Assembly (NCBI GenBank): GCA_905202595.1
Contig: CAJKSP010000013.1
Coordinates: 1-51,994 of the forward strand
DNA from: an uncultured Sutterella sp.
Lineage (GTDB): Bacteria > Pseudomonadota > Gammaproteobacteria > Burkholderiales > Burkholderiaceae_F
Reading direction: 5' to 3'
DNA: 51,994 nucleotides
The position numbers were made by a program, and so were the translations under genes. The notes beneath the pieces were generated by a model. That model was not told the DNA's origin. It did not search any database and saw nothing but the letters and a program-made list of their open reading frames with translations. Below are positions 16,387 to 24,256 of this stretch, one piece after another (the stretch's first letter is position 1; the number at the start of each line of letters is the position of its first letter).

Positions 16387-16962
16387 ATGCGTCAGGACGC
16401 CTACACGCCGGAAGCCGACGAGGAAGACGAATACCGCGGCCCGTCCAAATCCATGCTCAAGCGCATTCAGCTCGAGCTGCAGGACCTCGGCAAGGAAATG
16501 ACGAAGCTCTCGCCCGAGCAGCTTCAGAAAGTCGGTCTTCCCGAAGACGTCTATGTTGAAATCATCGAATACCGCCGCATGAAGAGCTTCGGCGCGCAGC
16601 GCCGGCAGCTTCAGCTGATCGGCAAGAAGATGCGCGACCTGGACCCTGCCGCCGTGCGCGAAGCCATTGACCGCGCAACCGGCGAATCCAAGGCGGCAGT
16701 TGCACTGCATCACCGCTGCGAACGGCTTCGCGATCAGATGCTCGAAGACGACGGCGCCGTCAAGAAATTCATCGACGAGCACCCCGACATTGACATTCAG
16801 GGCCTGCGCCAGATGGTTCGCACCGCTCGCAAAGAGCGCGAGCTGCAGAAGCCGCTCAAAAATTACCGGGCGCTCTACCAGCTGCTCCACGAGCTGCTTG
16901 ACGAAGATGCGCCGCAGCTGACGGCAGAGAGCGATGACGACGCCAAGGAGGATCAAGAATGA
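16387..16962 (+). CDS. darP: Ribosome assembly factor DarP (YjgA, DUF615)
   Basis: Small basic/acidic helical protein that helps 50S subunit maturation. It is 191 residues from the ATG at 16387, chosen because AAGGAAG lies nine bases upstream. The frame continues open to the left, with another ATG at 16360. The family core is GPSKSMLKRIQLELQDLGKEM, followed by FGAQRRQLQLIGKKMRDLD and a C-terminal RTARKERELQKPLKNYRALYQLL. Its TGA overlaps the next start as ATGA, implying coupled translation with the mog fusion. Confidence 0.93.
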   Translation: MRQDAYTPEADEEDEYRGPSKSMLKRIQLELQDLGKEMTKLSPEQLQKVGLPEDVYVEIIEYRRMKSFGAQRRQLQLIGKKMRDLDPAAVREAIDRATGESKAAVALHHRCERLRDQMLEDDGAVKKFIDEHPDIDIQGLRQMVRTARKERELQKPLKNYRALYQLLHELLDEDAPQLTAESDDDAKEDQE

Positions 16963-18539
16963 AGCCGCCCCGCTCTGTTGAAAATGAGCTCATCCTCGGC
17001 CTCGTATCCATTTCGGACCGCGCCAGTCGCGGAATCTACGACGACAAAGGCATCCCGACCCTTGAAGCGTGGTGCCGCAAGGCCATTGCCACGCCCATCA
17101 AGATTCACAAGCGCCTCATCCCGGATGAGCGCTTTGACATCGAGCGCACGCTGCGCGAGCTGGTCGACATCATCGGCTGCGACCTCATTCTGACCACGGG
17201 CGGCACGGGACCAGCCCGCCGCGACGTGACGCCGGAAGCCACGCTTGCCGTTGCCACGCGCGAGATGCCGGGCTTCGGCGAACAAATGCGCGCCATCTCC
17301 GGGCATTTCGTCCCGACGGCCATTTTGTCCCGCCAAGTCGGCGTTCTTCGCGAAACGCCCGACCATGCGGCGCTCATCATCAATCTGCCCGGACAGCCCA
17401 AAGCCATTGCAGAAACGCTTGAAGGCCTGAAGGATGAAGAGGGACGTTCGCTCGTGAACGGCATCTTTGCCGCCGTTCCGTACTGCATTGATCTGATCGG
17501 CGGCCCCTACATCGAAACCCGGGAATCCGTCGTCAAGGCCTTCCGTCCTAAAAGCGCCAGAAAGCCGGCCCCTGCACAGGCTGCAAAGCCTGCCGGCGCC
17601 GAGCAGACGGCAGCAGAAAAGCCTTCTTGCAGCGCCGCGCCTCAGCCTCGACAGGAAGAGAAAGCCGCAGCGCCGGCCATCAATCCCGCCGCGTCTGCGC
17701 CTCGCTCTATTCCCGTTGAAAAAGCTGAACAGCCGAGCTCCGCTCCCCTGAAGCAGGCTTCGCCGAATCGATTCGACTCCGTTGCCGAACGAGAGAAGCC
17801 GCACGTCGATCCTGCCCCCAGCCGCCCGGCTCCGGCCGCAGTGCCGCTGCCGCCCGCTTTTGAAAAGAAAGACCTGTTCTTTGCCGTGCCCCGCACGCGG
17901 GAAGCGCCTTCGCTTGCCGTCATCTGGCTCCATGGCATGGGCGTCGACAACCAGGACTTTGCGCCGTTCCCGGATGAAATCCTTCGCTTTGACGGTCCGG
18001 TTTGCGAATTCATCATGCCGAATGCCCCGATCCGAGAGATGAGGCAGCATCCCGGCTATCCCATTCGCGCCTGGTATGACTTCCCCGGCAGCCGCATTGA
18101 CGATCGGGAAGACGAAGCCGGCATTCGGGAATCTGCAGAGCGAATCTCCCGCCTCATTGACGAAGTAGAAGCGCGGGGAACGCCTCGCAGCCGAATTGTG
18201 CTCGGCGGCTTTTCGCAAGGCGCTGCGATGGCGCTCTTCACTGGCCTTCGGCTCCCCAAGCGCATCGGCGGCATCATGGCCCTATCGGGCTATCTGCCTC
18301 TCGCGGGCAAGCTCTATGCAGAAGCCTCGCGAGCCGGACGTGAAACGCCGATCTTCATGGCGCACGGTGAATTCGACGACGTCGTGCCGATCGTCATCGC
18401 CGCGCACAGCGCTGAAGTCGTCAAGGAAGTCGACGCCGACATCGTCTGGCGCAGCTATCCGATGGAGCATCAGATCGAAGGCGAAGAGTTCGCGGACATC
18501 GCCAAGTTCCTGACGATTCTTGCCAAGCGTCAGGGCTGA
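16959..18539 (+). CDS. MogA-carboxylesterase fusion protein
   Basis: A 526-residue two-domain protein. Residues about 10-195 are a MogA molybdopterin adenylyltransferase (VSISDRAS, TTGGTGPARRDVTPEA at 79-94, GQPKAIAETL). That enzyme adenylylates molybdopterin before molybdenum insertion. Residues about 196-300 are an Ala/Pro/Gln-rich linker. Residues about 301-526 are an alpha/beta hydrolase of the EstB/YpfH carboxylesterase type: WLHGMGVD, nucleophile Ser419 in GFSQG, Asp473 in HGEFDDVVP and His504. There is no stop or frame change between them, so it reads as one gene. It starts by ATGA overlap with darP. The stop is 10 bases inside the convergent rfbC gene. Coupling of the two activities is unexplained. 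Confidence 0.9.
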   Translation: MKPPRSVENELILGLVSISDRASRGIYDDKGIPTLEAWCRKAIATPIKIHKRLIPDERFDIERTLRELVDIIGCDLILTTGGTGPARRDVTPEATLAVATREMPGFGEQMRAISGHFVPTAILSRQVGVLRETPDHAALIINLPGQPKAIAETLEGLKDEEGRSLVNGIFAAVPYCIDLIGGPYIETRESVVKAFRPKSARKPAPAQAAKPAGAEQTAAEKPSCSAAPQPRQEEKAAAPAINPAASAPRSIPVEKAEQPSSAPLKQASPNRFDSVAEREKPHVDPAPSRPAPAAVPLPPAFEKKDLFFAVPRTREAPSLAVIWLHGMGVDNQDFAPFPDEILRFDGPVCEFIMPNAPIREMRQHPGYPIRAWYDFPGSRIDDREDEAGIRESAERISRLIDEVEARGTPRSRIVLGGFSQGAAMALFTGLRLPKRIGGIMALSGYLPLAGKLYAEASRAGRETPIFMAHGEFDDVVPIVIAAHSAEVVKEVDADIVWRSYPMEHQIEGEEFADIAKFLTILAKRQG

Positions 18540-19105
18540 GCGCCGAACTGCGCCGCAAAGAGCGGCGCAGCGGCATCCTTGGCTGAGAGCACCGGCGCCT
18601 GCCCCTCGGGCAGAGGCCAATGAATGCTGATGAAGGGGTCGTTCCAGCGGACGGCCCCTTCTGCTTCCGGCGCATAGTAGGCATCCGCCTTGTAGGCGGC
18701 CTGCGTTTCCGGTTCAAGCGTCAAGAAGGCATGCCCAAATCCCTTGGGGATGTAAATCATCCGCCGATTGGCCGCAGAAATGACTGCGCCCGCCCATTGG
18801 CCGAAAGTGACGCTTTCCGGACGAAGATCCACCGCCACGTCAAAAAAGGCGCCCTTGAGGCATCGGACAAGCTTGGCCTGCGCAGCGGCGCCGCGCTGGA
18901 AATGAATGCCCCGCAGCGTCCATGCCGGCCGGCTCAGGCTTTGATTGTCCTGAACGAAGTCAGCCTCAATTCCCAGCTTCTCGAAGTCGCGCCTGGACCA
19001 TACTTCCATGAAAGCGCCCCGAGCATCCTGATGGACAAGCGGCTCAATCAGAAGAACAGCTGAAAACGGCCGAAGCGCCTCCGTCCGCCATTTATTCGAC
19101 GCCAT
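18530..19105 (-). CDS. rfbC: dTDP-4-dehydrorhamnose 3,5-epimerase family protein
   Basis: RmlC/RfbC-type cupin epimerase making dTDP-L-rhamnose precursors for surface polysaccharide. It is 191 residues from the ATG at 19105 (MASNKWRTEALRP). Conserved features are DARGAFMEVW, VQDNQS, RGIHFQ with catalytic His68, DVAVDLRPESVTFGQW, YIPKGFGHAFLTL, the tyrosines around 138-144 and RWNDP. It stands alone without rfbA, rfbB or rfbD, so it may serve a pathway encoded elsewhere, or be a related sugar epimerase. Its end overlaps the mog fusion by 10 bases, tail to tail. Confidence 0.88.
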   Translation of the reverse strand: MASNKWRTEALRPFSAVLLIEPLVHQDARGAFMEVWSRRDFEKLGIEADFVQDNQSLSRPAWTLRGIHFQRGAAAQAKLVRCLKGAFFDVAVDLRPESVTFGQWAGAVISAANRRMIYIPKGFGHAFLTLEPETQAAYKADAYYAPEAEGAVRWNDPFISIHWPLPEGQAPVLSAKDAAAPLFAAQFGAQP

Positions 19106-19191
19106 TGGCTTCCACGCCTCCACGCTCCGAAGGAGCCGAATGAAATTTCGGCGCCCAGCGCCAACCCTAGTGCCTGAAACAGATATGCAAA

Positions 19192-19223
19192 AGCCGGCTG
19201 CTTCTGAAGAAGCAATGCCGGCT
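19192..19223 (-). terminator. Terminator of tRNA-Leu
   Basis: On the minus strand AGCCGGC..TGCTTC-loop-GAAGCA..GCCGGCT forms a long stem with a 2-base bulge, followed by TTTTG. It lies 20 bases after the tRNA 3' end. Confidence 0.65.
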
Positions 19224-19243
19224 CTGCTTACGAATTCTGCTGA

Positions 19244-19329
19244 TGGTCCCCGGAGAGAGACTCGAACTCTCACGGTTTTACCCGGCGGATTTTGAATCCG
19301 CTGCGTCTACCATTCCGCCATCCGGGGAC
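19244..19329 (-). tRNA. tRNA-Leu (anticodon CAA)
   Basis: An 86-nt class II tRNA including an encoded CCA. The acceptor stem GTCCCCG/CGGGGAC, anticodon stem GCGGA/TCCGC with loop TTCAAAA (anticodon CAA, reads UUG), extra arm closed by CGG/CCG, and T arm GAGAG-TTCGAGT-CTCTC all pair. Confidence 0.97.
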
Positions 19330-19363
19330 ACTTGCCGTCACATCTGCGAACGGCAGATGTGGA

Positions 19364-19393
19364 AGTATGCCACAGCGGCCGCTCCTGACGCAA
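19364..19393 (-). promoter_or_regulatory. Promoter of tRNA-Leu
   Basis: On the minus strand TTGCGT (19388-19393), an 18-base spacer and CATACT (19364-19369). Between it and the tRNA lies a perfect 9-bp inverted repeat (CACATCTGC at 19339-19347, GCAGATGTG at 19353-19361) that would form a hairpin in the precursor's 5' leader. Confidence 0.55.
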
Positions 19394-19416
19394 TCGACGG
19401 CCACTGAAGCAGCTTC

Positions 19417-19980
19417 TTATGACTCAGCGAGCTGCGCCGCGGTTGACGGCGCAAGAAGGCGGATCGTCTGCGAAGGATCAGCCTTTCTGACCCGCTCGAT
19501 CAATTCTGGGAGCCTGGCGCCGTCAGGGCCCCGCCAATCCGGCGCAATGTCCTGCAGCGGAATCAGCACGAAGAGCCTTCCCAGCATTCGAGGATGCGGC
19601 AGCGTCAGCTCCGCCGTCTCTCTTTTTTCGCTGCCGAAAAGAAGCAGATCCAGGTCGAGCGTTCGCGGCGCATTGTGAATGCCCGCAGGACGCACGCGGC
19701 CAAATCGATTTTCAATCGCCTGCATGGCATGCAGCAGCGCCAGCGGCGCCAGCGTCGTCTCGATGAGCGCCGCCGCATTGACATAATTCGGTCCCGACGA
19801 GTCGACGGGCGACGTGTCGTAGAAGCGGCTCGTTTTGAGAAGGCGCACGCCCGACGTCTTGTCGAGCGCATCGAGCGCCAGACGAAGCGTTTCGGCGGGC
19901 GCCCCCAAATTGGCGCCCAAGCTGACGACGGCACGAACTGGCGCTTCAGCTCTCAGCTCTGAATCGCAAGGCTTCGTCAT
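19417..19980 (-). CDS. folK: 6-hydroxymethyl-7,8-dihydropterin pyrophosphokinase FolK
   Basis: Folate synthesis enzyme that pyrophosphorylates hydroxymethyldihydropterin. It is 187 residues. Signatures are VVSLGANLGAPAETL, TSRFYDTSPV, YVNAAALIET, NRFGRVR and the HPPK motif NAPRTLDLDLLLFG, with the magnesium-binding Asp pair, then LPHPRMLGRLFVLIPL. Its ATG overlaps the pcnB stop as ATGA. It is the last gene of the leftward hda-HAD-pcnB-folK run. Confidence 0.95.
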   Translation of the reverse strand: MTKPCDSELRAEAPVRAVVSLGANLGAPAETLRLALDALDKTSGVRLLKTSRFYDTSPVDSSGPNYVNAAALIETTLAPLALLHAMQAIENRFGRVRPAGIHNAPRTLDLDLLLFGSEKRETAELTLPHPRMLGRLFVLIPLQDIAPDWRGPDGARLPELIERVRKADPSQTIRLLAPSTAAQLAES

Positions 19981-21434
19981 GATGCGTTCTCTTCCTGCGG
20001 CTTGCGGCTTCTGCGGCGCGGCCGACGGCGCCGTCTGCGGCGGCGTTCGCCGTCTCCCGCAAAGTCCTCCGCTCCCGCTTCATCATCCAGCGCCTCAGCG
20101 CTGCGGGCGCCGCGCCCCCTGCGCGCCAAATCGCCCGTCTGCCGAGCTTCATTCTGCGCTTCGGCAACCATGCGACGGCGCTCTTCGTCGCTCGCTTGAA
20201 CAAAAGCGTCCCACCACTGCGGAAGCGCCTCAGGCACATGCCCCGTCTGGGAGCGAAGAAGCAGAAAGTCGTACGCCGCACGGTAGCGCGGATGCTGAAT
20301 TACATTGAAGGGATTCTTGCCGGTCCGGCGCTCGAGCCTCGCCTGCATGAGCCAGAGATCATGCATGTCCTGCTGGAAGCGGCGCTGAATGGAAAGCTGG
20401 TGGCACTGCGTCTGAATTACTTCGACCGACGCCTCATGAAGCGCCGCCATGCGGCTCATGCCCTTCTTCTCTTCGTTGTAGACCCAGCGCTTGAAGACCT
20501 GAGGCCAAAGCAGCGTGCCGAAGAGGAAAGAAGGAGAAATCTTCTTGCCGACGGCGATGCGCTCGTCCGTGCGGCGCAGCGCGACCATCAGGAACTTCTC
20601 GCCGTCTGGCTCGGAGAGAATGACGTCCAGAAGTGGCATCAGCGCACGATGCAGGCCGTCTTCGCGCAGCTTGCGGATGCAGTCCACGGCGTGACCGCAG
20701 GTGAGGAGCTTCAGCAGCTCGTCCACCAGACGCGCTGCCGGCACATTTTCAAGAAGCGGCGCCATCTTGGGAATCGGCCGCTCCGTAGCAGACTCAATCT
20801 TGAAGCCGAGCTTGGCCGCAATGCGAACCGCACGCAGCATGCGCACCGGATCTTCGCGGTAGCGCGCTTCCGGATCGCCGATCATGCGAAGCCGCCGCTT
20901 GCTCAAATCCTCAAAGCCTCGGTGGTAGTCGTAGAGCTCTTCCGTTTCCGGATCGTAGTAAAGCGCATTGATGGTGAAGTCGCGGCGCGCCGCATCCTCC
21001 CACATCTCGCCGAAGACATTGTCGGAGACGACGCGGCCTGATGCGTCCTTTCGCACGCCCGCGCCTTCAAGCGCTCGGAAGGTCGAGCATTCAATGATCT
21101 CGTCGCCGAAAATCACATGCACAAGCCGAAACCGCCGCCCGATGATGACGGCGCGCCGCTGCGCCCGCTTCACCTCGTTAGGCGTTGCATCGGTCGCAAC
21201 GTCAAAATCCTTCGGCTTCACGCCGAGCAGCAGATCGCGCACAGCGCCGCCGACGATGAAGGCCTTGAAGCCTCGCCGCTTCAGCGCCTCGCAGGTGCGC
21301 TTCGCCTGCCAAGACACCAGATCGGGCGAAATGCCGTGCACTTCCTTCGGAATGATGCGGGGCTCCTTGACGATCGGATACGCAGGGCCGCCGCCGATAA
21401 ATGAACGAACGCGCTCCACCAGCCGGTCAAGCAT
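19977..21434 (-). CDS. pcnB: Poly(A) polymerase I PcnB
   Basis: Adds poly(A) tails to RNA and so promotes RNA decay. It is 485 residues from the ATG at 21434 (MLDRLVERVRSF), which has GAGGGAGAG upstream and overlaps the previous stop; the frame extends nine codons further. The nucleotidyltransferase head shows FIVGGAVRDLLLG and the metal pair D76/D78 in KPKDFDVAT, followed by RRDFTINALYYDPETEELYD and the RNA-binding region. The C-terminal 50 residues are very Arg-rich, with an uninterrupted Arg run, and probably bind RNA non-specifically. Confidence 0.95.
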   Translation of the reverse strand: MLDRLVERVRSFIGGGPAYPIVKEPRIIPKEVHGISPDLVSWQAKRTCEALKRRGFKAFIVGGAVRDLLLGVKPKDFDVATDATPNEVKRAQRRAVIIGRRFRLVHVIFGDEIIECSTFRALEGAGVRKDASGRVVSDNVFGEMWEDAARRDFTINALYYDPETEELYDYHRGFEDLSKRRLRMIGDPEARYREDPVRMLRAVRIAAKLGFKIESATERPIPKMAPLLENVPAARLVDELLKLLTCGHAVDCIRKLREDGLHRALMPLLDVILSEPDGEKFLMVALRRTDERIAVGKKISPSFLFGTLLWPQVFKRWVYNEEKKGMSRMAALHEASVEVIQTQCHQLSIQRRFQQDMHDLWLMQARLERRTGKNPFNVIQHPRYRAAYDFLLLRSQTGHVPEALPQWWDAFVQASDEERRRMVAEAQNEARQTGDLARRGRGARSAEALDDEAGAEDFAGDGERRRRRRRRPRRRSRKPQEENAS

Positions 21435-22134
21435 GGATGCTCTCCCTCTGAAAGAGCTCAAGCACCGACCAGTGCTGCTCCATCGCCGCCTGCAGCAGCT
21501 GAGGATCGGGATTGACGGCTACTGCTCGTCCGCTCGGCTGATAAGCCGCCGCATAGCGAAGAAGCGGCAGATCATTAATGGAGTCGCTCCAGGCCTCCAC
21601 CGCTTCCAGCGATTCGCCGGACGCCGCGCAAAGCTTCTCGGCCAGCGCCTTCACGAGCTTGAGCTTGCCTTCGCCATAGGAATGCGAGCCTAAGGCGCGT
21701 CCCGTGAATTCGCCCTCGGCATTTTCTTCTGGCTGCGCCGCGGCCAAATGCTCGATGTGAAAGAGCTTCGCAATCGGCGCTGTCACAAACTGATGCGTGC
21801 CGGTCGCCAGCACCGGGATGAAGCCGGCCTCTCGGCGGCTCTCGACCAGTGCAGTTGCTTCCGGCCGCAGAGCGGGCTTCACGACATCGCTGATGAACTC
21901 ATCGCGCCAGCGATTCAAATCGTCGCGCCGTTGCCCAGCCAAAAGGCCGCATTGAAAGGCGACAAACTCATCCGGATCAAAGCGGCCTGCGCGATAGTCT
22001 TCGGCATACTGCGCAATTTTCTGATCCAGCGAAGCGCGGTCAAGCCCGGCTTTGGCCACCAGCCAATGAGACCAGCGGTCGCCCGTATCAATCGGCAGCA
22101 GCGTGTGGTCTAAATCGAAAACGGAAAGCTTCAT
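21427..22134 (-). CDS. HAD-IB family phosphatase (SerB-like)
   Basis: A 235-residue HAD hydrolase. Motif I is FDLDHTLLPIDTG (6-18) with the nucleophile and acid/base Asp residues; motif II lies in LATGTHQFV; motif III is the Lys in GKLKLVKAL; motif IV is AWSDSINDLPLL. Subfamily IB includes phosphoserine phosphatases, but this type, found next to pcnB in Burkholderiales, is usually annotated only as HAD-IB, and the substrate is not evident. Its last 8 bases overlap the pcnB start, and it starts 13 bases after hda. Confidence 0.88.
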   Translation of the reverse strand: MKLSVFDLDHTLLPIDTGDRWSHWLVAKAGLDRASLDQKIAQYAEDYRAGRFDPDEFVAFQCGLLAGQRRDDLNRWRDEFISDVVKPALRPEATALVESRREAGFIPVLATGTHQFVTAPIAKLFHIEHLAAAQPEENAEGEFTGRALGSHSYGEGKLKLVKALAEKLCAASGESLEAVEAWSDSINDLPLLRYAAAYQPSGRAVAVNPDPQLLQAAMEQHWSVLELFQRESIHA

Positions 22135-22147
22135 AAAAACGTAGGAG

Positions 22148-22867
22148 TTATTCAGTCTTGTCGCTCTGCTCGGCGCTTGAGGCCTTCAGAGCTGCCGACG
22201 GCAGATCGCCCGTCATAATCGCCGCTTCGCGAATGAGCGAAAGCGTGACGCGGCGCTTAGCATGCAGCGCCGCCTGATTGGCGACATCAAGAACGCGCGT
22301 CAGCGTGCGCATGTCGCGGGAGAGATGCCTGGCCATCCACTGCTCGATGTCCGGCGTCATGATGATCCCTCGAAGCGCAGCCAGACGCTTGAGCTCTCGG
22401 AATCGGTCTTCTTCGCCGAGCGGCACGATGGCATAGGTCGGCCCGCAGAGCAGCCGGTTCTTGACGCCTTCAGGCAGCGGCAGCTGCGTCGGATGCAGAT
22501 GGCCCGCGCAGACGAGCTTGGCGTCCGCATCGGCGTAGACCGCATTCTGAAGCGCATACAGCTGCCTCGCATAGCCTTCGTCAAGCTGATCGATGTCGTC
22601 GACTGCATAGCGCTTTCTGCCTGCTTCGAAGAAGGGTACGCGCAGCAGAGACTGCGACATGCCGGGAAGAAAGGCTTCCAGCAGATGCGTCAGCCCCGCG
22701 CCTACCGGACCGTAGAGATAGAGAAACTTCGGTCCGCGGCCGGCGGCCATTTCGCAAAGCACAGCCAGCGCCTCGGCATTTTCGCCCGGGATGAAGTTCT
22801 CAAACGTCGGACGATCGCGCTCCTGCAGCTCCGGCAGGTCGAGAAGATACTGGTCTGGCTCCTGCAT
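22148..22867 (-). CDS. hda: DnaA regulatory inactivator Hda
   Basis: AAA+ DnaA homologue that, bound to the DNA clamp, promotes hydrolysis of DnaA-ATP to prevent re-initiation. It is 239 residues. The N-terminal QYLLDLP is a clamp-binding motif of the expected type. The Walker A position reads GPVGAGLTHLL, with Leu in place of the usual Lys, as is common in Hda. Walker B corresponds to YAVDDIDQLDE and the sensor region to LPEGVKNRLLCG. First gene of the hda-HAD-pcnB-folK operon, divergent from purM. Confidence 0.93.
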   Translation of the reverse strand: MQEPDQYLLDLPELQERDRPTFENFIPGENAEALAVLCEMAAGRGPKFLYLYGPVGAGLTHLLEAFLPGMSQSLLRVPFFEAGRKRYAVDDIDQLDEGYARQLYALQNAVYADADAKLVCAGHLHPTQLPLPEGVKNRLLCGPTYAIVPLGEEDRFRELKRLAALRGIIMTPDIEQWMARHLSRDMRTLTRVLDVANQAALHAKRRVTLSLIREAAIMTGDLPSAALKASSAEQSDKTE

Positions 22868-22961
22868 TGCTCGTAGAAGATGGCGGCCGCTTGCGCGGTG
22901 GCGTCGATGGAGAGGGATGTAGGCAAGAAGGCGGCAGCAGCCGCACCTCTGAGAATTTAGG

Positions 22962-22988
22962 AGTTTAACGCGAATCCTCCTCTGTCAA
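22962..22988 (-). promoter_or_regulatory. Candidate promoter of the hda operon
   Basis: On the minus strand a consensus TTGACA (22983-22988), a short 15-base spacer and TAAACT (22962-22967). The remainder of the 295-base hda-purM gap shows no gene. Confidence 0.45.
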
Positions 22989-23162
22989 AGCGGCCGCATG
23001 CAGTTCTCATGCATGCCGCAGCCCCATCAGCAGCCAGCGCAGCAAGCGCACAGGAAACGACCCTGATAACATAGCCGCAGTTTAGAAAAAAGCGCCTTTC
23101 TGCCTCTTTTGCATTCGGCTCCTGCGGCGCTTTCTGCTTTCCCTTCCTCGAGATTTTCTCTC

Positions 23163-24197
23163 ATGACACAGCTTTCCTATGCAGCTGCCGGCGTTTCCAT
23201 TGATGCCGGCGATGAACTCGTTGAACGCATCAAGCCCGCGGCCAAGCGCACGCTCGTGCCCGGCGTCCTCGGCTCGATCGGCGGCTTCGGCGCGCTCTTC
23301 GAAGTCAGCAAGGAATACAAGAACCCCGTTCTCGTCACGGGCACGGACGGCGTCGGCACGAAGCTGATGCTCGCCTTCCAGCTCGGCCGCCATGACACGG
23401 TCGGCCAGGACCTCGTCGCCATGAGCGTCAACGACATTCTTGTGCAGGGCGCAAAGAGCATCTTCTTCCTCGACTACTACGCCTGCGGCAAGCTTGACGT
23501 GGATGTGGCCGAACGCGTGGTCAAGGGCGTTGCGAAGGGCTGCGAAATCGCCGGCTGCGCGCTCATCGGCGGCGAAACCGCTGAAATGCCCGGCATGTAC
23601 CCTGAAGGCGAATACGACCTCGCGGGCTTTGCCGTCGGCATCGTTGAAAAAGATCAGATCATCGACGGCTCGACGATTCAGCCGGGCGATGCTGTCATCG
23701 GCCTGGCTTCAAGCGGCCCGCACTCGAACGGCTTCTCGCTGCTGCGCAAGGTCGTTCAGGTGGCCGGCGCCGACTGGTCGATGCCCTTTGACGGCGCAAC
23801 GCTTGCCGACCGCGCCATGGCGCCGACCCGCATTTATGTGAAGCCTGTTCTCGAAGTGATGAAGCAGGTGAAGATCAAGGGCATGGCGCACATCACCGGC
23901 GGCGGCCTTCTGGAGAACATTCCCCGCGTGCTTCCTGAAGGCACGCAGGCCCGCATTCAGGCCGGCACCTGGAAGCGTCCGGCCATCTTCGACTGGCTCC
24001 AGGAAAAGGGCAACATCGACGCGCATGAAATGTACCGTGTCTTCAACAACGGCATCGGCCTCGCTGTCATCATTGCAAAGGCCGACGTCGAGAAGGCCAT
24101 GGATGCCTTCCGCGCTGCTGGCGAAACGCCCTACCTCATCGGCAGCATTGAAGCTCGTCCGGAAGGCGAACCCGGCTGCGTCGTTGTGAACGGCTAA
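23163..24197 (+). CDS. purM: Phosphoribosylformylglycinamidine cyclo-ligase PurM
   Basis: Fifth step of purine synthesis (AIR synthetase). It is 344 residues from the ATG at 23163 (MTQLSYAAAGVSIDAGDELV); upstream residues in the same frame are not conserved. Blocks include VTGTDGVGTKLMLAF, DLVAMSVNDILVQGAKSIFFLDY, GCALIGGETAEMPGMY, GLASSGPHSNGFSLLRKV and HITGGGLLENIPRVLP. Monocistronic with its own terminator. Confidence 0.97.
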   Translation: MTQLSYAAAGVSIDAGDELVERIKPAAKRTLVPGVLGSIGGFGALFEVSKEYKNPVLVTGTDGVGTKLMLAFQLGRHDTVGQDLVAMSVNDILVQGAKSIFFLDYYACGKLDVDVAERVVKGVAKGCEIAGCALIGGETAEMPGMYPEGEYDLAGFAVGIVEKDQIIDGSTIQPGDAVIGLASSGPHSNGFSLLRKVVQVAGADWSMPFDGATLADRAMAPTRIYVKPVLEVMKQVKIKGMAHITGGGLLENIPRVLPEGTQARIQAGTWKRPAIFDWLQEKGNIDAHEMYRVFNNGIGLAVIIAKADVEKAMDAFRAAGETPYLIGSIEARPEGEPGCVVVNG

Positions 24198-24220
24198 TAC
24201 GTTCCTGCGCTCCAGCGCAA

Positions 24221-24250
24221 GAAGCCCGGCTTTCAGCCGGGCTTCTTTTT
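24221..24250 (+). terminator. Intrinsic terminator of purM
   Basis: Perfect 10-bp stem GAAGCCCGGC/GCCGGGCTTC with loop TTTCA, followed by TTTTTTC. Confidence 0.9.
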
Positions 24251-24256
24251 TCATAT

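Noticed and set aside
22148..22867. Broken ATPase because the Walker A lysine is missing in Hda
   Set aside because: Hda proteins commonly have a degenerate Walker A; not a sign of decay.
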